A DNA stretch of 64,000 nt from CAZBMJ01 sp964493205 (lineage in GTDB: Bacteria > Myxococcota > UBA727 > JABDBI01), in the NCBI GenBank assembly GCA_964493205.1, contig CAZBMJ010000004.1, positions 23,111 to 87,110 of the forward strand. Direction: 5' to 3'. Positions 43,366 through 53,217 of the stretch are shown here, in pieces (position 1 is the first letter of the stretch; the number at the start of each line of letters is the position of its first letter). A program made the translations under genes and the position numbers. A model generated the notes under the pieces. The model was not told where the DNA came from, ran no database searches, and saw only the letters and a list, made by a program, of their open reading frames with translations.

Positions 43366-43507
43366 AAAACTAATTCCATCAATGCTTAATCAACAGGTTG
43401 ATATAAAAGAAATAAAAAACATAATTGTAAAAATCCAATAAAAAATTACTAGGCCAAAATGCCAACTTATCTTTTATAAACTATAGTTTGTTTTCACGGA
43501 GGTAAGT

Positions 43508-43960
43508 ATGTCGCGTTATTTTACATTGATTCTTGGCTGTTTTTCATTCTCTATTAGTTCACAAAGTTTTAGCGAAATTCCCATAACTGGCAGTTATACT
43601 TGCTATAACGAATCAAGTAGCTTGCAAATATCATATATGGAAGGTGAGCAGCCTTCTGCTTTTTTTAGCTATGGTACCAAGGAAGATACGGGAGTAACTA
43701 TTCCAAACGATGATTCCATATATTTACTGGATATGATGGGAAGAAATATGATTGCGACCATCAATGACACAACGGTCATTTCTTTTAGCGCACCTACTTT
43801 GCAAGATTGGGCTTGTATGCGCTCTCATGATTCTTTCGGTATGCCTAGAATTATGCCTTCTTACTGCAGCAATAAACATGCTTCAATAACTGTCTCTAGA
43901 GAAAATGGCGATATTTCAGTTATTAATCTTCAATGTTTCTATACTGCATTAACTATCTAA
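43508..43960 (+). CDS. small exported protein, unrecognised
   Basis: A 150-aa protein with a Sec signal (FTLILGCFSFSISSQSFS, cleavage near 22) and GGAGG before ATG 43508. The mature part is beta-rich with five cysteines (one in SYTCYNESSSLQISY, others in WACMRS, SYCSNK and LQCFYT). It resembles in layout, though not clearly in sequence, the 166-aa exported protein at 44320. Its leader is duplicated at 41288. Function unknown. Confidence 0.65.
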   Translation: MSRYFTLILGCFSFSISSQSFSEIPITGSYTCYNESSSLQISYMEGEQPSAFFSYGTKEDTGVTIPNDDSIYLLDMMGRNMIATINDTTVISFSAPTLQDWACMRSHDSFGMPRIMPSYCSNKHASITVSRENGDISVINLQCFYTALTI

Positions 43961-44002
43961 ACAAAAATAAATCTGAGAACAAGCTGATTTTAATCATAAA
44001 AA

Positions 44003-44092
44003 ATTTAGTAACGAGACTGATTATAGTAAATTTAAGGATCTACATACTCAAATTAAAGCTAGTCTTAAAGAGTTTGAAAATTAGGCATATTA
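44003..44092 (+). pseudogene. remnant of an ABC-F 3' end with unoccupied insertion site
   Basis: Encodes FSNETDYSKFKDLH then QIKASLKEFEN and TAG at 44082, matching the C-terminus of the ABC-F gene ending at 40133 with an internal deletion of roughly 50 bp. The downstream bases GGCATATTAA are also shared, but here they continue into unrelated DNA with no mobile element. It shows the locus before insertion. Confidence 0.85.
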
Positions 44093-44124
44093 ACGGTGGC
44101 TTATTTGCGAGTAATCCACCGAGT

Positions 44125-44310
44125 TTAATTCTCGTTACTAACATTATTTCCAGCACTTTTAGTGCTCCCAAATCTTTTGGCAGTAGGCGGGGCTATTTTT
44201 ATTTTAGGAATATTAGTTATTAACGTAGGGACATATTTATTTGTCCTATCCCCATGCCCTAACTGCCCATCGCCTCCATAACCAAAACTAAATACTTTAT
44301 ATTTTTCTTG
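44125..44310 (-). pseudogene. RCC1-repeat gene fragment
   Basis: An open stretch on the minus strand reads YKVFSFGYGGDGQLGHGDRT followed by NKYVPTLITNIP, a clear RCC1 (beta-propeller) repeat, ending at TAA 44125. There is no start codon; it continues in frame just past the stop of the 166-aa gene. A single repeat cannot fold as a propeller, so this is debris of a larger gene, in a 359-bp gap (43961-44319) that otherwise holds only the ABC-F remnant. Confidence 0.75.
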
Positions 44311-44319
44311 ATAAAAAAA

Positions 44320-44820
44320 TTACTCGGTAATGCTGCATCTGGTACCTTGGGTAATAGGCTCGCTCGGCAAACTAAAATCTTCGCCATCGACTCGATAAAA
44401 ATAGTAGTTCTCATCGATCTTATTAAACAAGCCATTAAACCAACGAAGGGCATTTACTTCCCAATGAGCCAATTCAGTATACGGGATGAGGGCTCCCGTT
44501 CGAGATTGAGCATAACGGGTACGTTCTGCAACCCAAACGTTGCGCTTGGTGCTCGAGATTAGCGAATAGAAAATACGGCCATCCGCAAGAGGGCCTTCTG
44601 ATACCAAGAGGCCTGGGTAATCTCCTAGCGCAAGTGCTTCTGCATTGGTGCCTGTAACTGGCATTGCTCCATCTTTTTCATAGCGAAAAGATACCGTCTT
44701 AGTGGAATGATTAACGTCGATAGACAAACGAGCGTCTTGATCCTGACAAACAATTGTTTCACCCACGGCATTCAAAGCAAACAGCATACCGACGAGCATC
44801 ATAACGCAAGATATGTTCAT
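44320..44820 (-). CDS. small exported protein, unrecognised
   Basis: A 166-aa protein with a Sec signal (ISCVMMLVGMLFALNAVG, cleavage near 20) and GGAGA upstream. The mature part is probably beta-rich with two cysteines (ETIVCQDQD and GTRCSITE) that could form one disulfide joining the ends. Base composition is clearly richer in G+C than its surroundings, suggesting recent arrival. The family is not recognised. Confidence 0.65.
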   Translation of the reverse strand: MNISCVMMLVGMLFALNAVGETIVCQDQDARLSIDVNHSTKTVSFRYEKDGAMPVTGTNAEALALGDYPGLLVSEGPLADGRIFYSLISSTKRNVWVAERTRYAQSRTGALIPYTELAHWEVNALRWFNGLFNKIDENYYFYRVDGEDFSLPSEPITQGTRCSITE

Positions 44821-44942
44821 AAAGTCTCCATAAAATTTATGCCTACAGCTCTATTAGGGAGTTTTACTGTGAAATCGTTTTGTATTTTAGAAATTATTAA
44901 CGCACACGCTAGCCATAATGGGATTGATTATTTCCTAATAAA

Positions 44943-44967
44943 AAAGAGCGCTGATCAGGCGCTCTTT
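44943..44967 (-). terminator. intrinsic terminator of groESL
   Basis: AAAGAGCGC (44943-44951) and GCGCTCTTT (44959-44967) form a perfect nine-pair stem with a seven-base loop, followed on the minus strand by a T-rich run. It lies about 40 bases after the groEL stop. Confidence 0.88.
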
Positions 44968-45006
44968 GAATAAGTACTAAGTACTATGAGTTAGTAAGTG
45001 TGAGGA

Positions 45007-46683
<1,677 letters not shown>

Positions 46684-46698
46684 TTAAAATTTAAAAAC

Positions 46699-46992
46699 TT
46701 AAGCTAAAATACCTAAAATATCGTCTTCTCTAAGCAACAAAAATGATTGACCTTCAAGGCTTACTTCTGTCTCTGCATATTTAGCAAATAATACTCTTTC
46801 AGAGACTTTTACACTCATAGGTTTTAGTTGACCATTATCCATCATTCTTCCTGGACCAACCGCTATAACTTCGCCTTCTAATGGTTTTTCTTTTGCACTA
46901 TCAGGAATAATAATGCCACCCTTAGTTCTTTCTTCGCTATCAATTCTTTTTACTAGAATACGATCATTTAGAGGCCTTAATTTTATTGCCAT
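46699..46992 (-). CDS. groES: co-chaperonin GroES
   Basis: A 97-aa cap protein for GroEL, with [20 protein letters not shown], the mobile loop [13 protein letters not shown] and the C-terminal [16 protein letters not shown] precedes the ATG. It leads the groESL operon. Confidence 0.97.
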   Translation of the reverse strand: MAIKLRPLNDRILVKRIDSEERTKGGIIIPDSAKEKPLEGEVIAVGPGRMMDNGQLKPMSVKVSERVLFAKYAETEVSLEGQSFLLLREDDILGILA

Positions 46993-47027
46993 TTAACACT
47001 CCTTAGTTAAAAAATTTTCTAAATATC

Positions 47028-47055
47028 AGAGTAGTCGCGCAAGCGTTAGGGTCAA
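47028..47055 (-). promoter_or_regulatory. possible groES promoter
   Basis: On the minus strand CCCTTGACCC (-35 like, TTGACC at 47055-47050) is followed after a G+C-rich spacer by TACTCTGATAT. It could be a sigma32-type heat-shock or vegetative promoter. I searched for a CIRCE inverted repeat here and found none. Confidence 0.3.
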
Positions 47056-47128
47056 GGGCTTTTTAAGAAATAGTTTTTTTGAATATTTGTTAAAACCATA
47101 GTAAAAATTAACTATTAATGGAGTTCAA

Positions 47129-47596
47129 ATGTTAATTTTGGTAAAGAACTCTCACGGCTATTTTAGTGAAGTTTTACAAAATGCTCTAAAAAAAAGCAAT
47201 GTTAGCTTAAGTGATTCAGCTCAAGTTTATATAATTCATATGCTTGATGACTTTAGCCGCTCAGAAAAAATTTTTTCTGGGGTAGAATACGGTGAAAAAA
47301 TATATTTTTTTGATTTACTAAACAGGGCTTTAGTATCACAAGATCAGGAAGCTCTACGAATTTTTCGCCATATGGGCGATGTTTCTTTGTATCTATGCGG
47401 TTTTTTTGAAGAATTCACTCAAAATAAATTAATTTCTGTATCTTACTATATAGATATGGGTATCTCTGCTTATGCTCAAGCCAGCGAAATTTCTAGAGCT
47501 TATACGGCATCCAATTCTGCTACTTTTTTGGAGCTATCAGATCAATTTTGTAATATAGCAAAAGTATTAAAAAAAATTACTAATAATAATATATAA
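47129..47596 (+). CDS. conserved hypothetical protein
   Basis: A 155-aa soluble protein without signal or membrane segment. A stretch FRHMGDVSLYLCGFFEEFTQ followed by LISVSYYIDMGISAYAQASE recalls an uncharacterised protein I associate with Myxococcota and relatives; this is recollection of a pattern, not a search result. It lies divergent from groES and upstream of rpsF. Confidence 0.65.
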   Translation: MLILVKNSHGYFSEVLQNALKKSNVSLSDSAQVYIIHMLDDFSRSEKIFSGVEYGEKIYFFDLLNRALVSQDQEALRIFRHMGDVSLYLCGFFEEFTQNKLISVSYYIDMGISAYAQASEISRAYTASNSATFLELSDQFCNIAKVLKKITNNNI

Positions 47597-47719
47597 AAAA
47601 ATTCAACTAGTTATGTTGTTTTATTAGGCTATGGACAAAAAGCATTTTTTTTGCCACTATTCGCGTTGATTAAACAAAGATATCTGATATGTAAGTATTT
47701 TTAGCTTAGGAGAAAATAA

Positions 47720-48184
47720 ATGCGCGAATATGAAACTATTTACGTAATGCGCCCAGATTTAGACGATAATAAAGCGGCAGAAGTTATGCTAGCAAAGAAA
47801 GCCTTTATTGAAAAATTAGGCGGAAAAAACATTAAAGTTGATGCTTTGGGAAGAAGAAAGCTCTCTTGGGTATGCAAAAAACAAACTCGTGGTATTTTTG
47901 TTCATCATCATTATTTAGGTTTACCTGGCATTGTAGCTGATTTTGATAGATCTTTAAGCATTGATGATCAAATACTCATGAGACACAGCGTGGTTCTAAA
48001 TCATGATGTAGACGCTGAATCCATCGTGGTACAAGAAGATTCTTTAGTGCCCCCAGTATTTGAAAAGAAACGTGAGTTTGGTGGAAGAAATTCAGGAAAA
48101 TCTGGCTATTATGACAGAGATGATGATTTTGACAGAGGCCGTTCTTTTGATGGCGGTTATGATGATTACGAAGACGATAATTAA
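47720..48184 (+). CDS. rpsF: ribosomal protein S6
   Basis: A 154-aa 30S protein. The S6 fold occupies the first 100 residues (REYETIYVMRPDLDDNKAAE, then KVDALGRRKLSWVCKKQTRG). The remaining 50 residues are a low-complexity Gly/Asp/Arg tail (FDRGRSFDGGYDDYEDDN). AGGAG precedes the ATG. It is followed by rplI after 23 bases; rpsR, usually between them, is absent here. Confidence 0.96.
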   Translation: MREYETIYVMRPDLDDNKAAEVMLAKKAFIEKLGGKNIKVDALGRRKLSWVCKKQTRGIFVHHHYLGLPGIVADFDRSLSIDDQILMRHSVVLNHDVDAESIVVQEDSLVPPVFEKKREFGGRNSGKSGYYDRDDDFDRGRSFDGGYDDYEDDN

Positions 48185-48207
48185 TTAAAAAGAGGTTTTT
48201 AACTACC

Positions 48208-48750
48208 ATGGCAAGCAAAATACAAGCAATTTTAGGAAGAGATGTGGCTAATTTGGGCCATGCAGGAGACATTGTAAATGTTGCTCCTGGATATTTGCGC
48301 AACTTTTTACTCCCTAAGTTATTAGCATTACCTGTATCTAAATCACGTATTGAGCAATTTGAACATCAAAAAAAATTAGTACAACACCAATTGGCTAAGC
48401 TCAAATCTTTATCTCAAGAAGTTAAAGACAGGATAGAAGTACAAAAATTTTTGATTGAAGTAAAATCTGGCGATCAAGGAAAGCTCTTTGGATCTGTTGG
48501 TGCAAGAGATATTGAAACCGTGCTAAAAAATAATGGTTTTACTATTCACCATAGAGACATAAAGCTTGAAGCTCCACTAAAAACTGTTGGCATGCATCAA
48601 ATTCCAGTAAGACTTGAAGGTGGCATTATGGCTACCATTAAAGTTATTTTAACTGCTATTGAAGAACCAGTCAAAGCTCAGGATGCTGAAGAAAATGAGA
48701 GCGAAGAAGCGCTAGATACCATAAACGAAGAAAATACTGATTTAGAATAA
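48208..48750 (+). CDS. rplI: ribosomal protein L9
   Basis: A 180-aa 50S protein with the L9 N-terminal motif ILGRDVANLGHAGDIVNVAP followed by GYLRNFLLP, the long connecting helix and the C-terminal RNA-binding domain. An acidic tail of about 30 residues (EENESEEALDTINEENTDLE) extends past the usual end. GAGG lies upstream of the ATG. Confidence 0.96.
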   Translation: MASKIQAILGRDVANLGHAGDIVNVAPGYLRNFLLPKLLALPVSKSRIEQFEHQKKLVQHQLAKLKSLSQEVKDRIEVQKFLIEVKSGDQGKLFGSVGARDIETVLKNNGFTIHHRDIKLEAPLKTVGMHQIPVRLEGGIMATIKVILTAIEEPVKAQDAEENESEEALDTINEENTDLE

Positions 48751-48800
48751 ATAGGTCTTCGTTCTACATGCCGCTCATTACGCGCGGCATAGGGATCTTT

Positions 48801-49415
48801 ATGTATACCGAAGCACAAATGGCTAAAATAGTTGCTGATTTAATAACAGATGGCCAAGTGGTTAATTTAGGTATCGGCATGCCAACTTTGGTTGCCAACG
48901 AGCTTGAGCATAGACCCATAATGATACATTCAGAAAATGGCCTTTTAGGAATGGGGCCATACCCTTCTGAAGATGAAGTAAACCCTCAAATAATTAATGC
49001 TGGTAAAGAAACAGTCACCATTAAAACTGGTGGTTCTACTTTTGATTCTGCTCTTTCTTTTGGCATGATCAGAGGAGGCCACATCGATGTTGCCGTGCTT
49101 GGAGGTATGCAAGTATCAGTAACTGGCGATTTAGCTAACTGGCAAATACCAGGCAAAAAAGTTACTGGTATGGGTGGCGCCATGGATTTAGCGGCAGGTG
49201 CAAAAAAAATTATTGTTATGATGACTCACTTTGATAAAACTGGCCAATCAAAATTAGTAAGTGAATGTTCACTGCCAATCACAGCTTTAGGTATAGTTTC
49301 TTTAATAGTTACCAACTTAGGTGTATTTAGCATAGATAAAATAAACAAAAAGTTTGTTATAGAAAAATTAGCTACTACTATTAGTAAAAAAGACTTAGGA
49401 GAGCTATTCATATGA
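48801..49415 (+). CDS. 3-oxoacid CoA-transferase subunit B
   Basis: A 204-aa protein of the CoA-transferase family I beta subunit (ScoB/AtoA-like). It has NLGIGMPTLVANEL, the catalytic glutamate in SENGLLGMGP (the EXGXXG motif), and GGHIDVAVLGGMQV. It transfers CoA between succinyl-CoA and acetoacetate or other oxoacids. ATG 48801 is preferred to an earlier ATG lacking family similarity. Its alpha subunit gene is not adjacent, which is unusual. Its last bases overlap the next gene by four. Confidence 0.88.
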   Translation: MYTEAQMAKIVADLITDGQVVNLGIGMPTLVANELEHRPIMIHSENGLLGMGPYPSEDEVNPQIINAGKETVTIKTGGSTFDSALSFGMIRGGHIDVAVLGGMQVSVTGDLANWQIPGKKVTGMGGAMDLAAGAKKIIVMMTHFDKTGQSKLVSECSLPITALGIVSLIVTNLGVFSIDKINKKFVIEKLATTISKKDLGELFI

Positions 49416-49807
49416 CACTTATAAAACAATATTTTTGCATATTTATACCAATGCTAATTATTGATAGTATCTGGTTATTATTAGCCATGAATAAATTTTA
49501 TAAAAATTATTTAGGTTATTTATTATCACCCGCACCTATTTTAGGGGTAGCATTACTATTTTATAGCATGTACTCTTTTGCTGTATGGTTTTTTATAATT
49601 AAAGATAAAAATACTGACTTAATAAGTATATTTTTTAGTGGTTTGTTTTTTGGTTTTATTGTTTATTCTGCTTATGATTTAACTAATCAAGCAACTATTA
49701 AGGATTGGCCAGTAATAGTAACTATTGTGGATATGGCCTGGGGCGCTATAATGACCGGCAGCGTTAGCGTGATTGCCGTAGTTTTAATGAAATTTTTCAC
49801 TAAGTAG
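49412..49807 (+). CDS. DUF2177 family membrane protein
   Basis: A 131-aa inner-membrane protein with four hydrophobic segments and the DUF2177 hallmark VYSAYDLTNQATIKDWPVIV followed by TIVDMAWGAIMTG. The function of the family is unknown. Its ATG overlaps the stop of the CoA-transferase gene (ATGA), so the two are translationally coupled. Confidence 0.85.
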   Translation: MTLIKQYFCIFIPMLIIDSIWLLLAMNKFYKNYLGYLLSPAPILGVALLFYSMYSFAVWFFIIKDKNTDLISIFFSGLFFGFIVYSAYDLTNQATIKDWPVIVTIVDMAWGAIMTGSVSVIAVVLMKFFTK

Positions 49808-49856
49808 TTTTAATACCTACATTGATTTTTTAGGCAAGCACCATATAGTAATTTTC

Positions 49857-51437
49857 ATGATTACTACTAATGCTATTACTCTGTCCTTTGGTGGCAGAAA
49901 ATTATTTGAAGATGTTACTATTAAATTCTCTGAAGGTAACTGCTATGGAATTATTGGCGCCAATGGCGCTGGTAAATCAACATTTTTAAAAATACTTTCA
50001 GGTGAGGTTGCACCCACTTCTGGAGAAGTTTTTATTTCTGCCAATCAAAGCATGTCAGTGCTTAAGCAAGATCATTTCCAATATGAAGAAGAAACTGTCT
50101 TGCAAACGGTGCTCATGGGCAACGAAAAGCTTTTTAAAATAACCCAAGAAAAAGACGCTATTTATTCAAAAACCGACTTTAGTGAAGCCGATGGCCATAG
50201 AGCTGCTGAATTAGAAGCTGAATTTGCAAGCCTTGATGGGTGGCAAGCTGAAACTGACGTGGCCACATTGCTTAAAGGCTTAGGCATTAGCGAAACATTA
50301 TTAAATTCTAAGCTTAAAGACCTAAAAGATTCTGATAAACTTAAAGTATTATTGGCCCAAGCATTATTTGGTAAGCCAGATAACTTATTGCTTGACGAAC
50401 CTACTAACCATTTGGACGAACAGTCTATCAGATGGCTTGAAGAATATTTACTTAATTTTGAAAATACCGTCATCGTTATTTCTCACGATAGGCACTTTTT
50501 AAATAAAATTTGTACGCACATGGTGGACATTGATTATTCTAAAGCGCAGCTATACGTAGGCAATTACGATTTTTGGCAACAATCAAGCCAATTAGCACAA
50601 GAGCTTCGAGGAGCTGAAAACAAGAAAAAAGAAGATAAAGCAAAAGAACTTGAGTCTTTTATTATGCGCTTTAGTGCTAATGCTTCTAAATCAAGACAAG
50701 CGACATCGAGAAAAAAACAGTTGGAAAAACTTACTCTTGAAGATTTGCCCTTGTCCATTAGAAAATCTCCCAAAATTTTGTTTCAACCAAAGCGTGATGC
50801 TGGCGACATTATTTTGGAAGTTTCTAATATATCAAAGAGCATAAATGGCCAAAAAGTATTAGACAATGTTTCTTTTTCTCTAAAAAAAGGCGATAAAGCT
50901 ATTTTTGTGGGCCAAGACGAAATTGCTAAAACGCTATTATTTCAAATACTCATGGGCGAAATTTTGCCAGATTCAGGCAGCTTTAAATGGGGTGTAACCA
51001 TAAATCATGCCTATTTGCCTAAAGATCATAACGCATATTTTGATGGTAAAGATTTAAACCTTATTGATTGGCTTCGCGAATATTCTGAAGATAAATCAGA
51101 AAACTTTATTAGAAGCTTTTTAGGCAGAATGCTTTTTAGTGGCGAAGAAACTCTTAAAAAATGCAGTGTATTATCTGGTGGTGAACGAGTTAGATGTATG
51201 CTTGCACGCATGATGTTACTTGCACCAAACATGCTCATTCTTGATGGCCCTACTAACCATCTTGATTTGGAAGCTATTACCGCCCTAAACACTGCAGTTA
51301 CTTCTTTTAATGGCACTGTTTTATTTACTACCCATGACCAATATTTTGCACAAACCGTAAGCAATCGCTTATTTGAGCTTAAAGATAGCAAGCTTATTGA
51401 TCATCAAATGAGTTATGAGAGTTATGTGGGTAGATAA
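49857..51437 (+). CDS. ABC-F ATPase (YbiT-like)
   Basis: A 526-aa soluble protein with two ABC domains. The first is canonical: GANGAGKST and LLLDEPTNHLDE. The second is degenerate: the P-loop reads GQDEIAKTLLF, and Walker B reads LILDGPTNHLDLE with glycine in place of the catalytic glutamate; LSGGERVRCML is intact. A degenerate second P-loop is, as I recall, common in YbiT relatives; the missing glutamate is more unusual. It probably acts on the ribosome. A palindromic repeat follows seven bases after the stop. Confidence 0.88.
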   Translation: MITTNAITLSFGGRKLFEDVTIKFSEGNCYGIIGANGAGKSTFLKILSGEVAPTSGEVFISANQSMSVLKQDHFQYEEETVLQTVLMGNEKLFKITQEKDAIYSKTDFSEADGHRAAELEAEFASLDGWQAETDVATLLKGLGISETLLNSKLKDLKDSDKLKVLLAQALFGKPDNLLLDEPTNHLDEQSIRWLEEYLLNFENTVIVISHDRHFLNKICTHMVDIDYSKAQLYVGNYDFWQQSSQLAQELRGAENKKKEDKAKELESFIMRFSANASKSRQATSRKKQLEKLTLEDLPLSIRKSPKILFQPKRDAGDIILEVSNISKSINGQKVLDNVSFSLKKGDKAIFVGQDEIAKTLLFQILMGEILPDSGSFKWGVTINHAYLPKDHNAYFDGKDLNLIDWLREYSEDKSENFIRSFLGRMLFSGEETLKKCSVLSGGERVRCMLARMMLLAPNMLILDGPTNHLDLEAITALNTAVTSFNGTVLFTTHDQYFAQTVSNRLFELKDSKLIDHQMSYESYVGR

Positions 51438-51443
51438 AACGGC

Positions 51444-51543
51444 TCCTACGTGCCACGGCTTGTCCGAGGCATCCAGGGAATTAACCTTTACAATTGTACG
51501 GATTAGCTTTCTGGATACCGTGAACAAGTCACGGTACGTAGAA
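51444..51543. mobile_element. REPIN-like palindromic element related to the GIY-YIG element
   Basis: Two inverted, imperfect copies of a 36-bp unit (51444-51479 and 51508-51543), each a hairpin such as TACCGTGA-ACAAG-TCACGGTA flanked by CTACGT and ATCCAG. The centre is the exact palindrome TACAATTGTA at 51489-51498. The unit matches the inner palindrome of the 40143-40655 element, but there is no gene, so this would be the non-autonomous form. It lies between the ABC-F stop and the MenH-like start. Confidence 0.8.
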
Positions 51544-51561
51544 ATGGCGTGAAAGAGCCAC

Positions 51562-52263
51562 ATGTTATCTGTTACAAAACCCTTAAACAAAATTTACCCC
51601 ATCATCGCCCTTCACGGTTTTTTAGGCAGCCCCAAAGACTTTTCTATTTTAGGGCTTAGTACTATCTATGCCCCTTATATTTTTAATACCCAAATCACTA
51701 CTTTAAAAAATTGGTGTCATAGATTTGCGCAAAACATCACCAAACCAAGCATTATTATGGGCTATTCCATGGGAGGCAGGCTTGCTCTTAACATGCTTGC
51801 TAGTTATCCTCATAAGTTTACAGCAGCGATAATTATTGCTGCTCATCCTGGGCTTGGTAACTCTGATTTAGCGTATGCTCGGACCCAAGAAGATTTTAGT
51901 AAAGCAAGGTGGTTTAGTGAATATAGTTTTGAAGATGCACTAAATAAATGGCATAGCTTAGAAGTGTTAAAAGATTCACCAAAGCCTACTAGATTTAAAA
52001 ACGATTTTTGCTCAAATACTTTAAGCTTAGCCTTAAAAAGATTTAGTTTAGGCAGACAAGATTATTTGCCTCCTCTCATAAATAATTTAGATATTCCTAT
52101 TTTATGGTTATACCCACAAAAAGAAGCTACCAATATTAAAAATATTAATCTTAAACATAGTTTATCTAAGCTGATAAATATTGGCGATTATCCCCATAGG
52201 CTATTACACTGTGCAAGTACTATAGTAAAAAAAGAAATTAATAACTTTTTAATTACTATATAG
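51562..52263 (+). CDS. alpha/beta-hydrolase, MenH-like
   Basis: A 233-aa alpha/beta-hydrolase beginning with IIALHGFLGSPKDF, the nucleophile elbow GYSMGGRLALNML (Ser) and a late histidine in YPHRLLH. This combination resembles MenH, which makes SHCHC in menaquinone synthesis. No other men genes are nearby, so another ester or C-C hydrolase role remains possible. There is no clear Shine-Dalgarno; the leader is occupied by the palindromic element. Confidence 0.72.
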   Translation: MLSVTKPLNKIYPIIALHGFLGSPKDFSILGLSTIYAPYIFNTQITTLKNWCHRFAQNITKPSIIMGYSMGGRLALNMLASYPHKFTAAIIIAAHPGLGNSDLAYARTQEDFSKARWFSEYSFEDALNKWHSLEVLKDSPKPTRFKNDFCSNTLSLALKRFSLGRQDYLPPLINNLDIPILWLYPQKEATNIKNINLKHSLSKLINIGDYPHRLLHCASTIVKKEINNFLITI

Positions 52264-53071
52264 TGGTTTCTACAAAAACTACGCCTTCTTGTTCAGCTTT
52301 CTCAATAGCTTGAAGTTGTTCATCACACATTCTGTCTAATGCTTCTTCATCATCAGTATTTATTATTTCATACTTAGAAGGTGGTATAAATTGACCATTA
52401 GTATTTTTTACTAACCCAACAGACATATGGTTAAAATTACTTTTTATCAAGTTAATATTGCCTACATGATAAGATATAAGAGAATTGAGCGGTGCTAATT
52501 TAAAAGAATAGCTCTGCTCTTTTTGCCCCAGTTCTTTTGCTAAACGCCCTTTATCGCTAGTCTCATATTTATGGCCTTTACAAGTTATTGTATAAAAAAG
52601 ACTTATGGGCTCAAATTGTGGATAAGTAATTTTTATTAATAAATGGACATGAATAGGCTTTGTAGGACCTAGTATTTTGACAAGTTCTTGATACTTTGGT
52701 TTATTATAATCAAGCATAAAGTAATAACTTCTGTTCTGCCAGGTGGGAGAAGATTGATTTTCATTCAAAGTAATAATTTCATAATGCTTATCTTGATAAT
52801 TGGGATTAGCTAAAGAAATAGTTATTAAAGGCATGTAACCATCATTAAAAACTAATCCTATGAATCTTGCTTTACCAATGGTTCCTAAAACATCTGGATA
52901 AAATTTAGAATTTCGTTTGCCACGAGAAAAAAATTTAATGGTGATATTTTTTACAGGATGCCCAAAAATATTATATAAACGCTCTTGAGTTATTTTTATG
53001 GGAATTTGTGGGTAATTTGTAGAAAAAACAGCTAAACTGCTAAAACAAATTAAAAAAAATATTTTATACAT
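52256..53071 (-). CDS. exported protein, unrecognised
   Basis: A 271-aa protein with a Sec signal (MYKIFFLICFSSLAVFS, cleavage near residue 17). The mature part looks beta-rich, with a short acidic helix at the C-terminus (DDEEALDRMCDEQLQAIEKA). It overlaps the convergent MenH-like gene by eight bases. I do not recognise the family. Confidence 0.62.
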   Translation of the reverse strand: MYKIFFLICFSSLAVFSTNYPQIPIKITQERLYNIFGHPVKNITIKFFSRGKRNSKFYPDVLGTIGKARFIGLVFNDGYMPLITISLANPNYQDKHYEIITLNENQSSPTWQNRSYYFMLDYNKPKYQELVKILGPTKPIHVHLLIKITYPQFEPISLFYTITCKGHKYETSDKGRLAKELGQKEQSYSFKLAPLNSLISYHVGNINLIKSNFNHMSVGLVKNTNGQFIPPSKYEIINTDDEEALDRMCDEQLQAIEKAEQEGVVFVETTI

Positions 53072-53217
53072 ATTAAATCCAGACTAAATGCAAATAGTCG
53101 ATATTTATCATAAAATAAGAGTAACGCAATAGTATGATTATTTTTTTAAAAACTATTTTGAAATAATTATTCTTGTTTAATTGTTACCTAAGACAAAAAA
53201 ATTATGAAAGGTAAAAA

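Noticed and set aside
46993..47128. CIRCE (HrcA) operator before groES
   Set aside because: No TTAGCACTC/GAGTGCTAA type inverted repeat is present.
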